From Acidaminococcales bacterium (GTDB taxonomy: Bacteria; Bacillota; Negativicutes; Acidaminococcales; JAISLQ01): a stretch of DNA of 11,295 nt. Below are positions 1-6,180 of this stretch, one piece after another (positions within the stretch are counted from its first letter, which is position 1; the number at the start of each line of letters is the position of its first letter). The stretch lies in assembly GCA_031275255.1 (NCBI GenBank), contig JAISPA010000023.1, positions 1-11,295 of the forward strand. The letters are read 5' to 3'. The notes beneath the pieces were generated by a model. That model was not told the origin of the DNA and searched no databases. It saw only the letters and a program-made list of their open reading frames with translations. A program made the position numbers and the translations under genes.

Positions 1-745
1 CGATACCTTCTTTTTGTCTGCCCAAAAGTTCATATAGAGTTGTTGTCTCGTCATTTATGTTGATTTTAAAATCGTCGGCTAAAACCACTTCATTATTCAG
101 GTTGCGGTCAGGATCGACCATTAAAGCCCCGGCAGAATCAATAATCCGTATTCCGCCCTGAAAAGGTTTTTTGGAATCCCTCGCCACGTTATAAACATTT
201 ACCAGCGATATACCCGCCCCTAAGACGCCCAGAACTTTATTGTTCTCATCCAGAATCGGCGCCGCCACGACAAAGTGCGGGACTTTCAGCACACGGCTTA
301 TATACAGGCGGCTGATATATACATCGCCTTTTTGAATTACTTGTTGGAAATAGTCCCGGTCGGTATAGGTATAATCCTGGGTGGCCTGTGGATTGATGGG
401 GTTTGAATACAGCAGCTTGCCGTTCTTGTCATGGAAAAACACCAGATCAAACTGTGCGTAATTCACGTACAGCCTGTCAATTTCACCGACTAATTTGCCA
501 AAATCACGAGGGTGTTTATTGATTTCCTTGGTGGAAGCGAGAACTATCTTGACGGCGTTGTGCATATAAAGCGAAATTTTATTGCTGATAGCTTCGGAAA
601 TGATGGTGTTTTTCTCCAATGCTTCGCTCATGGCGTGGTTTTTAACTGTGGTTATAACAATTGCCGCATTTAAAATATTTATGATCAGAACAAACACAAC
701 TGTTATCGCCGGTATCATGAATTTAAAACTTTTTAGTATGCGCAT
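1..745 (-). CDS. dCache-domain membrane sensor, N-terminal part (likely methyl-accepting chemotaxis protein)
   Basis: The minus-strand reading frame is open from an ATG at 745 to the window edge, giving 248 residues with no stop. AAGGTG lies a few bases upstream of the ATG as a ribosome binding site. Residues about 9-33 form one hydrophobic segment after a short Lys/Arg-containing start, so the protein is probably anchored in the membrane. Residues about 40-248 look like an extracellular double-Cache sensor: DRDYFQQV at 129-136, then YISR and the VPHFVVAAPI stretch ending near 164, then a GVLGAGISL strand. Such domains bind small ligands, often carboxylates or amino acids. The signalling half is outside the window, so it could be a chemoreceptor, a histidine kinase or a GGDEF protein; chemoreceptor is the commonest case. 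It lies downstream of the MatC-like carrier on the same strand, which hints at a shared ligand but does not prove one. Confidence 0.8.
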   Translation of the reverse strand, partial: MRILKSFKFMIPAITVVFVLIINILNAAIVITTVKNHAMSEALEKNTIISEAISNKISLYMHNAVKIVLASTKEINKHPRDFGKLVGEIDRLYVNYAQFDLVFFHDKNGKLLYSNPINPQATQDYTYTDRDYFQQVIQKGDVYISRLYISRVLKVPHFVVAAPILDENNKVLGVLGAGISLVNVYNVARDSKKPFQGGIRIIDSAGALMVDPDRNLNNEVVLADDFKININDETTTLYELLGRQKEGI

Positions 746-820
746 GTTCTTTCACCTTATTATGCGTGAATAATTTATCTTCGGCCTCTCTGCTGATTTC
801 GCTTTTTGCGGAACGAGAAT

Positions 821-854
821 ACATTCAGCGGGAGAAGCGGCTCCCGCTGAATGT
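821..854 (-). terminator. 14-bp perfect hairpin between transporter and sensor genes
   Basis: Bases 821-834 and 841-854 are exact reverse complements (ACATTCAGCGGGAG and its partner) with a 6-base loop. The hairpin starts 55 bases after the transporter stop and lies 76 bases before the sensor start. In the leftward direction it is followed by ATTCTCGTTCC, so the usual U-run is poor. It may be a weak terminator, a processing or stability stem, or an attenuation point that lowers sensor expression relative to the upstream pair. A second, smaller 6-bp stem (882-887 with 896-901) lies closer to the transporter stop. Confidence 0.5.
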
Positions 855-908
855 TAGCTCCCGGTCGGGTGAACCATGTTCCCCGGCGATGGTCAGCCGG
901 GTCCATGT

Positions 909-2144
909 TTAGCCCGCTATACTGTAAAAACCTATTAAGCCGAGGACGGCGGCGTAAAATACATTGCCTATCTCCAGCGTGATAAGTTGAATAAAGAGTT
1001 TATCTTTGTCCGTTTTTTCGCCGGCCGCCGCTAAAGACAAGGCGCCGAGCGTAGAAAACGGGCTGTAGGTTACGGCGTGGGCGCCTACGACAATTGCCGC
1101 GACTATGGCGGAAACGGATACTGTACCCATGTTTTGCGCAATACCTGCGCTGGTAGGTATGAGAGTGGGCATAACTACGCCGGAAGCGCTGGATACTGTA
1201 GACATAAGACCGGCGATAGCCGCCATTATGGCAGTGGAGGATGACGGCGTCATAATGGAGGAAAGAAAGTCAATTAAAGTCTTGATACCGCCCGCCGTGG
1301 CGATAACCTTGATAAGCACGGACACGCCGCTGATTAGAAGCAGGGTGTCCCAGGCTGTATTAGCGATGGCTTCTTTTTGCATGCGGGGGTATAAAAGCAA
1401 AAGAATGGTTCCGCAGGCAAAGCCGGTCAGCCCGATATCCATCTTAAAAACCAAAATCGCTATGACGGCAACGGCAATAAGGACAAGGGTGGTTTTTTGA
1501 TCCGAACTGAAGGCGGCAGTTTTTTCCGCAACCCTTTCTTGCCCTTTGAGTTTAAGCCCGCCGAAGAAAAAATAGTAAAATATCCCTTGTATAGTGGAGG
1601 CGATCATTACACATAAAAATATTGGTGTGTAGTCGGACACGCCTACTTCAACAGACAGATTGTGGGCGATGATGCCGGAAGGGCAAAGAGGCGACAACCC
1701 GCCGGCCAGGCTGCCGGAAACAACCATACAGGCCATAAGTATCGGCGGAATATTTTCTCTTTCCGCAATGCTTTGGGCAAGCGGCGCCATAAGCGCCGTC
1801 ATAACGATGGGCCCTGGCCCTATGGCGGAAAACATAGCCGGTATGATAAAAAAGATGATCGGCAGCAGTTTAATGTTGCTTCCGGCCAGACCGGCTAATT
1901 TTGCGGCCAGCAGAGACAGTGTGCCGTTGACCTTGGCAATGGCAAAGAGAAAGGTCATGCCCGCCAAAGTGAGAAACAATGAAGTGGGAAAACCGGCTAT
2001 AACGTTTCTTACCGGTATGCCTACAACATAGACTCCCACAATAAAAGCCAGCAGCATGGAAACCAAACCGGTATTGACTTTGCGCTTAAACCCCGTAAAG
2101 ATCGCTAAAACTAGAGTCAACAAGGTAAATATCTGTACAGACAT
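909..2144 (-). CDS. MatC-like dicarboxylate carrier (ion-transporter superfamily)
   Basis: This 411-residue protein is almost wholly hydrophobic, with about ten membrane segments. It resembles the MatC/dicarboxylate carrier group of the ion-transporter superfamily, in which rhizobial MatC imports malonate. The two halves carry matching re-entrant loop signatures: SAIGPGPIVM at about 106-115 in the first half and SSASGVVMPTLIP at 318-330 in the second. Small-residue/Ser-Pro patches follow each (GGLSPLCPSG at 148-157, YSPFSTLGA at 360-368). A hydrophilic loop near 197-217 separates the halves. The ATG at 2144 has AAGGAGGT just upstream. The gene begins 12 bases after the CoA-transferase stop, so the two are almost certainly co-transcribed. 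Likely role: uptake of a dicarboxylate in the inner membrane. The exact substrate (malonate, succinate, oxalate or another acid) cannot be read from sequence. Confidence 0.85.
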   Translation of the reverse strand: MSVQIFTLLTLVLAIFTGFKRKVNTGLVSMLLAFIVGVYVVGIPVRNVIAGFPTSLFLTLAGMTFLFAIAKVNGTLSLLAAKLAGLAGSNIKLLPIIFFIIPAMFSAIGPGPIVMTALMAPLAQSIAERENIPPILMACMVVSGSLAGGLSPLCPSGIIAHNLSVEVGVSDYTPIFLCVMIASTIQGIFYYFFFGGLKLKGQERVAEKTAAFSSDQKTTLVLIAVAVIAILVFKMDIGLTGFACGTILLLLYPRMQKEAIANTAWDTLLLISGVSVLIKVIATAGGIKTLIDFLSSIMTPSSSTAIMAAIAGLMSTVSSASGVVMPTLIPTSAGIAQNMGTVSVSAIVAAIVVGAHAVTYSPFSTLGALSLAAAGEKTDKDKLFIQLITLEIGNVFYAAVLGLIGFYSIAG

Positions 2145-2156
2145 AAGATTACCTCC

Positions 2157-3347
2157 TTAAATAACGCCTTGATCAGCTAATTCTTTGATTTCCTGCGCAT
2201 TGTAGCCTATTTCCCGCAGAACACTTTCCGTATCCGCCCCTAATACGGGGGCGGCTTTGACTATTTGTCCGGGGCTTTTTGATAGTTTTACAGGCACGCC
2301 GGCCAGTTTTGTCTTGCCGGCAACGGGATGGGTTATTTCCACAATCATTTCCCGGGCGAGTACCTGCGGATCGTTCGCTACCTTATCCACCGTATTGATG
2401 CGGGTAAAGGGTATGGCGTTGGCTTCGAGCAGGCTGCTCCATTCGTCAGAGGTCCTTTCCGCCATAATTTCATCGCAAACAGGTTTTATTTCTTTGTGGT
2501 TTTTAGTTCTGTCGGCATTCTTGGCAAATCTGGGATCCACTATGAGTTCCGGCCTCCCGACAAGATTGCAGAAATCCGCCCAAAGTTTGTCGTTGCCTAT
2601 GGAAATGATCAGATACTCTCCGTCGGCGCATTTGAACCCTTCCAGCGGCGTTACCGAAGGATGTCTGTTGCCTACGGGTTTGGGCGCCGTGCCTGTGGTA
2701 AAATAGCGTGACAGCGCGTTCTCCAGGATGGCTACCTGGCAATCCAGCATGGCAACGTCTACCTTCTGTCCTTCCCCGATCGTGTCTTTATAGTGCAGGG
2801 CGGTCAAAATGCCTACCGCTGTGAAAATACCCGCCGTAATATCGCCGATGGAAGTGCCGACGCGCGTCGGCTCGCCGCCCTCTTTGGCGGAGGTGATACT
2901 CATAACCCCGCCCATGGCCTGGACTATTGCGTCATAGGCCGGCCTTTTGGAATAAGGGCCTGTATGGCCGAAGCCGGAACAGGCCGCGTAGATGATGTCG
3001 GGTTTGTATTTGACAATATCCTCATAACCGAAACCTAATTTCTCCATTGTGCCGGGTTTGAAATTTTCCACAATGACATCCGCTTTTTCAATAAGTTGTT
3101 TGAGTATCTTTTTGCCCTGCTCCGCTTTCATGTTTAAAGTGATACCTTCTTTGTTTCTGTTGATGCTCATAAAATAACCGCTCTCGCCGTTATTGTGCGG
3201 GCCGAACCCGCGCGAATCATCGCCTTTGCCGGGCAGTTCAACATGAATCACCCGCGCGCCGAAATCCGCCAGAATCATGGTACTGAACGGCCCTGACAAC
3301 ACCCTGGTTAAATCAACCACGGTGATATCGCCCAAAGCTTTTTTCAT
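2157..3347 (-). CDS. Class III (CaiB/BaiF family) CoA-transferase
   Basis: The 396-residue product has the length and landmarks of family III CoA-transferases such as formyl-CoA transferase (Frc) and CaiB. These move CoA between carboxylic acids through an aspartyl-CoA anhydride/thioester intermediate. Visible landmarks: the N-terminal Rossmann-like start LGDITVVDLTRVLSGP, ADVIVENFKPG in the first third, SGFGHTGPYSKRPAYD near 124-139, and GTSIGDITAG, in which the catalytic Asp falls at residue 169, the number used for Frc. The start is taken at the ATG at 3347 because AAAGGAGG sits 7 bases upstream. An in-frame ATG at 3392 would add 15 residues but lies upstream of the predicted transcription start. 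The gene heads a sigma-54-promoted operon with the MatC-like carrier. That pairing suggests activation of the imported acid. No oxalyl-CoA decarboxylase or CoA-lyase is in view, so the substrate stays open. Confidence 0.93.
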   Translation of the reverse strand: MKKALGDITVVDLTRVLSGPFSTMILADFGARVIHVELPGKGDDSRGFGPHNNGESGYFMSINRNKEGITLNMKAEQGKKILKQLIEKADVIVENFKPGTMEKLGFGYEDIVKYKPDIIYAACSGFGHTGPYSKRPAYDAIVQAMGGVMSITSAKEGGEPTRVGTSIGDITAGIFTAVGILTALHYKDTIGEGQKVDVAMLDCQVAILENALSRYFTTGTAPKPVGNRHPSVTPLEGFKCADGEYLIISIGNDKLWADFCNLVGRPELIVDPRFAKNADRTKNHKEIKPVCDEIMAERTSDEWSSLLEANAIPFTRINTVDKVANDPQVLAREMIVEITHPVAGKTKLAGVPVKLSKSPGQIVKAAPVLGADTESVLREIGYNAQEIKELADQGVI

Positions 3348-3354
3348 TACCTTT

Positions 3355-3362
3355 CCTCCTTT
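3355..3362 (-). promoter_or_regulatory. Ribosome binding site that fixes the CoA-transferase start
   Basis: AAAGGAGG on the minus strand ends 7 bases before the ATG at 3347. It supports that ATG over the in-frame ATG at 3392, which has no comparable site. Confidence 0.85.
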
Positions 3363-3387
3363 GATTGTGATGTTTTGCAAATAGTAT

Positions 3388-3403
3388 TGCAAAAATCATG
3401 CCA
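3388..3403 (-). promoter_or_regulatory. Sigma-54 (-24/-12) promoter of the CoA-transferase/MatC operon
   Basis: The minus strand reads TGGCATG-ATTT-TTGCA, a full match to the known sigma-54 consensus TGGCAYR-N4-TTGCW, with the invariant GG and GC doublets exactly 12 bases apart. Transcription should start near 3377, giving a leader of about 30 bases that holds the ribosome binding site. Sigma-54 promoters need an ATP-dependent enhancer-binding activator, so this operon is expected to be tightly inducible. No activator gene is present in the window. Confidence 0.85.
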
Positions 3404-3470
3404 AACAGGAGTTTTTTTATAAGCAAGCAATAACGGGCATAATGACATGACATCAACCGGCATAATTATA

Positions 3471-3526
3471 AAAATGGTTAATATATGACTTATTTTTTCT
3501 GGAAATGTTTAAATATTAACCATTTT
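3471..3526. promoter_or_regulatory. 14-bp inverted repeat, candidate upstream activator site
   Basis: AAAATGGTTAATAT at 3471-3484 is repeated as its exact reverse complement at 3513-3526, with 28 bases between. The arm centres are 42 bp apart, close to four helical turns, so two protein dimers could bind the same face. Relative to the predicted sigma-54 start (about 3377) the arms lie near -94 to -107 and -136 to -149, the normal range for enhancer-binding proteins. A related direct copy (AAATGTTTAAATAT at 3503-3516) overlaps the second arm. The binding role is inferred. Confidence 0.6.
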
Positions 3527-3609
3527 CACGGTTTATCGAAATTTTCTTCAATAGTGCTTATAATTCAAACGCGCTTGCGGAAAGGTGCAATTTAAAATCA
3601 AATTGTAAA

Positions 3610-3660
3610 GTTGTAAAATTGCTTTTGCGAAATTTCGTAATATATATTTATTTTTACAAC
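3610..3660. repeat. 9-bp inverted repeat around a palindrome, candidate operator
   Basis: GTTGTAAAA (3610-3618) and TTTTACAAC (3652-3660) are exact reverse complements with 33 bases between, again with arm centres 42 bp apart. Near the middle lies the perfect palindrome CGAAATTTCG (3628-3637). The right arm sits just upstream of a TATAAT at 3670-3675, which would be a -10 for rightward transcription toward the TM2 gene, but the matching -35 (TTTATT) is poor. The regulatory role is inferred. Confidence 0.4.
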
Positions 3661-3766
3661 AATCAGCGGTATAATATATGTGTTAATATTTTGCTTTATC
3701 GTTTCCATTGACTGTCTGCCTGGCCGCGCCGAATATCCTCGGCCGCCGCAAAATCTCATCAATACA

Positions 3767-3797
3767 ATAAAAAACTGCCATGGCGAAGCCATAGCAG
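3767..3797 (-). terminator. Leftward intrinsic terminator with no obvious upstream gene
   Basis: In the leftward transcript, CTGCTATGGC and GCCATGGCAG pair across a UUC loop (10 pairs including one G-U wobble) and are followed by TTTTTT. On the plus strand the same stem has a C-A mismatch and no U-run, so the leftward direction is the functional one. No leftward gene is recognised between this point and the lpdA region. It could end a small RNA or stop antisense transcription. Confidence 0.65.
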
Positions 3798-3960
3798 AAG
3801 CGGCGGAAATACTAAGCGGCCGCGAGAAAATGAAGCGGGCGGGAAAATGTTGGCGGCCGGCAGAAGGCGCCTGTCCCACACAGGCCCCTGGCGGCCAATA
3901 GGTCGCGTCAGTTCAATAGAAAAGAAGAACTTTTGTAAAATTTAAAAAGGGGTTATTTGG

Positions 3961-4254
3961 ATGTTTTGCCAAAACTGCGGCAAAGAAGTGTCATACCAAG
4001 CTATGTCTTGCCCCAACTGCGGGCATCCGCTTAATGTCCAAAGAGGGAAAAGCGCCAAGTCATGGGGAATTACGCTTTTGTTATGCCTGTTTTTGGGAGG
4101 TATCGGGGGACACAGGTTTTATGTTGGTAAACCCGGCACCGGTATACTGCAACTTTGTACGTTGGGCGGATTGGGAATTTGGGTATTAATAGATTTAATA
4201 ATGATTTTATGCGGTAAATTTAAAGACGGGCAAGGGCTGATCATAGGGGAATGA
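3961..4254 (+). CDS. Small zinc-ribbon and TM2-domain membrane protein
   Basis: The 97-residue product starts with a zinc ribbon whose four cysteines are C3, C6, C17 and C20 (CQNC and CPNC). After a short linker, residues about 34-83 form a TM2 domain: two membrane helices around the GGIGGHRFYVGKPG turn, then GILQLCTLGGLGIWVLIDLI. Both parts match well-known small bacterial families of unknown function. The ribbon should lie in the cytoplasm. The ATG has AAGGGG 8 bases upstream and is the first residue of the zinc ribbon, so the start is secure. A TAAAAT box at 3936-3941 could be its -10, but no good -35 accompanies it. Base composition is more AT-rich than lpdA downstream. There is no evidence for an operon with lpdA: 194 bases separate them. 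Confidence 0.88.
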   Translation: MFCQNCGKEVSYQAMSCPNCGHPLNVQRGKSAKSWGITLLLCLFLGGIGGHRFYVGKPGTGILQLCTLGGLGIWVLIDLIMILCGKFKDGQGLIIGE

Positions 4255-4389
4255 CCGCAAAATCCATTCCACGGCAGGCTATTTCCGTCATTTTTGTACA
4301 GACTTGCCCTGATATTTTGAATAGAACGGGGCTTCGTTCCGCAGGGGACGCTGAGGAATAACGGCTCACAGTCTATTGATAAAATCATC

Positions 4390-4426
4390 GGGCGCGGCAG
4401 GCATCGGGCAATTTCCCGCCGCGCCC
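4390..4426 (+). promoter_or_regulatory. GC-rich hairpin just upstream of the lpdA ribosome binding site
   Basis: GGGCGCGGCAGG (4390-4401) pairs with CCCGCCGCGCCC (4415-4426), 11 of 12 bases, leaving a 13-base loop. The hairpin ends 7 bases before AGGAGG (4434-4439), so in the lpdA message it would stand right next to the ribosome landing site. An eight-base direct repeat, CATCGGGC (4386-4393 and 4402-4409), overlaps the left arm and loop. It could be an operator, a leader stem, or a terminator remnant without a U-run. Confidence 0.45.
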
Positions 4427-4448
4427 AAGTTACAGGAGGCGTTGCAGT

Positions 4449-5849
4449 ATGGATTATGATATTGCGGTCATCGGCGGCGGACCGGGCGGATATGTAGCCG
4501 CCATACGCGCAGCCAGGCTGGGTGCGAAAGTCGTCTTGCTGGAAAAAGATGCGCTCGGCGGCACTTGCCTGAATCGGGGCTGCATCCCGACCAAAACGCT
4601 GATCGCCAGCGCCGGCCGGCTGCGGGCATTGAAAAATTGCCGGGAATTCGGCCTGAAGGCCGAAAATATCGGTTTTGATTTTGCCGCCGTCATGGCGCGC
4701 AAAAATTCGGTGGTCAGCCAGCTGCGTGCCGGAACGGCCAACCTGGTAAAAGCGGGCGGCGTGGAATTTATCAACGCGGCGGCGCGTCTTTTGCCCGACA
4801 AGACCATAGCGGCCAAATTTCCCGACGGCCGGGATACAATCAGCGCGGGCAGGATAATTATCGCCGCCGGTTCCAAAGTCTTCCTGCCGCCGATAGACGG
4901 TTCCGGCCTGCCGGGAGTAACCGGCAGCGACGAATTGCTGGAAATCGATAATTTGCCTGAAAGCATGACGATTATCGGCGGCGGAGTAGTAGGTATGGAA
5001 TTTGCCGGGATTTTCCAGGCTTTCGGCTGTCAGGTAACAGTAGTGGAAATGCTGCCTAACATCCTTGACCGTATGGACAAAGACATAATTGCCAGGCTGA
5101 GTTTGTCTTTGCGCAAACAGGGCGTCAAATTGCTGACGGCTGCACGGGTCAAGAGCATTGCCCGTAAAACCCCCGCGCTTTCCGTAACCGTGGAAAATTC
5201 CCAAGGCGAGCAGGAAATCCTTTGCGAGAGAGTCCTTTTTTCCGCCGGACGGGTACCCGCTGCGGACGGGCTGGGCATGGAGGAGGCGGGAGTCGCTTTC
5301 GATCGGCGGGGCGTTTCGGTCAACGAACGGCTGGAAACAAACGTGGCCGGCATCTACGCCGTAGGCGATGTGACAGGGCGTTCCATGCTGGCGCACGCCG
5401 CATCGGCGGCAGGGGCAATCGCGGCGGAAAACGCCTGCGGGCAAGCTAACGCGATGGACTTCGACAACATACCGGCCTGTGTCTTTACCGCGCCGGAAGC
5501 CGCCGGCGTGGGCTTGACCGAGCAGGACGCGCGGCGGGAAGCACGGGACGTGCTTGTAAGCAAATTTAACTTCGCCGGCAACGGCAAGGCGGCGGCGGAC
5601 GGGGAAACCGACGGTTTCGTCAAATTGCTTGCCGACGGCAAAACGCACGCGGTGCTGGGCATGCATATTATGGGCCCGCACGCCGGCGACATTATCATGG
5701 AAGGCGCCCTGGCCATAAAAAACAGGCTTACGGCCGAGCAATTGGCGCATACCATTCATCCGCATCCGACTTTTTCCGAGACGGTCATGGAATGTGCGCA
5801 CGGAATATTCGGCGAACCGATACACCAGATCAAAATCGGCCGCAAATAA
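4449..5849 (+). CDS. lpdA: Dihydrolipoyl dehydrogenase (E3)
   Basis: This flavoprotein reoxidises dihydrolipoyl groups of 2-oxo acid dehydrogenase or glycine-cleavage complexes and passes the electrons to NAD+. At 466 residues it is full length. The FAD-binding GGGPGG is at 9-14, the redox-active disulfide C40/C45 is in GGTCLNRGCIPTK, the NAD-binding IGGGVVGMEFA is near 176-186, the second FAD motif AVGDVTG is at 304-310, and the active-site pair H439/E444 is in HPHPTFSE. All catalytic residues are present. AGGAGG lies 9 bases before the ATG. No E1, E2, H-protein or lipoate-ligase gene is adjacent, so its partner complex is unknown; a related disulfide reductase role is less likely given the intact HxHPT-E site. 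Confidence 0.95.
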   Translation: MDYDIAVIGGGPGGYVAAIRAARLGAKVVLLEKDALGGTCLNRGCIPTKTLIASAGRLRALKNCREFGLKAENIGFDFAAVMARKNSVVSQLRAGTANLVKAGGVEFINAAARLLPDKTIAAKFPDGRDTISAGRIIIAAGSKVFLPPIDGSGLPGVTGSDELLEIDNLPESMTIIGGGVVGMEFAGIFQAFGCQVTVVEMLPNILDRMDKDIIARLSLSLRKQGVKLLTAARVKSIARKTPALSVTVENSQGEQEILCERVLFSAGRVPAADGLGMEEAGVAFDRRGVSVNERLETNVAGIYAVGDVTGRSMLAHAASAAGAIAAENACGQANAMDFDNIPACVFTAPEAAGVGLTEQDARREARDVLVSKFNFAGNGKAAADGETDGFVKLLADGKTHAVLGMHIMGPHAGDIIMEGALAIKNRLTAEQLAHTIHPHPTFSETVMECAHGIFGEPIHQIKIGRK

Positions 5850-6180
5850 TTCCTTTGACCATGTAAATTCGGGAGTATAACCGCAGAATTTACACCAGTA
5901 TTTTTCGGTCTTTTCGATCAGGCTTTTGCCAAACGGCGCTTTGGCGGGAACTTTGCCGGGGCGCTGTTTGCGTTTTATTGCGGAACTGCCCCTCTCTGGC
6001 AAGACAAGCTTTCACCCTTCCGGGGACGGGCTTGCCCCCCCTAATCCCCCATTCGGGAATATCTAAAAGATATGGCGCAAGTTTAGGCCACGGGCAGGGC
6101 TTCTAACGGGCAAACTGTATTTGCCGGCTGTGCCTTGCCGAGGGGCGGGAACTAATACTGAAAAACGAGGAAAAAGCAAA
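5850..6180. other. Intergenic stretch after lpdA with short inverted repeats
   Basis: No gene is recognised here. A 9-bp inverted repeat (TGTAAATTC at 5862-5870 with GAATTTACA at 5886-5894) lies 13 bases past the lpdA stop. It is followed by CCAGTATTTTTC and may be a weak terminator, though the stem is AT-rich. A second small stem is GGCAAA/TTTGCC (6109-6114 with 6120-6125). The minus strand from 6002 to about 5850 is open and would encode a Cys-x2-Cys pair (WCKFCGY), which may be a decayed coding remnant. The stretch ends with GAGG (6167-6170), the ribosome binding site of the broken acetyltransferase. Confidence 0.5.

Larger units (their letters stand above)
3527..3960. other. Intergenic stretch without a convincing gene
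   Basis: The first part (to about 3710) is very AT-rich and holds a second inverted repeat and a TATAAT box. The part from about 3715 to 3900 turns GC-rich, with the eight-base direct repeat TGGCGGCC (3851-3858 and 3889-3896), a small 6-bp hairpin (3869-3874 with 3880-3885) and a leftward terminator. Short open frames exist on both strands but lack ribosome binding sites and recognisable sequence. The last 60 bases return to AT-rich DNA with a TAAAAT box (3936-3941) and the ribosome binding site of the next gene. Confidence 0.6.

Noticed and set aside
775..786. Sigma-28 (flagellar) promoter for the sensor, from GGCCGAAGATAA on the minus strand
   Set aside because: The -10 differs from GCCGATAA and no TAAA box lies at the proper 15-base distance.
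2157..3347. Assigning the transferase as formyl-CoA transferase of oxalate degradation
   Set aside because: The family and catalytic Asp fit, but no oxalyl-CoA decarboxylase is adjacent and class III members use many substrates.
3348..3392. N-terminal extension of the CoA-transferase from an upstream ATG
   Set aside because: The extra ATG lies at the sigma-54 promoter, upstream of the predicted transcript start, and has no ribosome binding site. The ATG at 3347 has AAAGGAGG.
3452..3464. IHF-type site between the activator site and the sigma-54 promoter
   Set aside because: Only the ATCAA half fits; the TTR half is CAT.
3680..3901. Rightward 73-codon open frame
   Set aside because: It has no ribosome binding site, no recognisable domain, and overlaps the leftward terminator stem.
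4119..6002. Long leftward open frame of 627 codons opposite lpdA
   Set aside because: It runs antisense through the complete lpdA gene and the end of the TM2 gene, has no family resemblance and rare-residue-rich composition. It is a shadow of GC-rich lpdA coding sequence.
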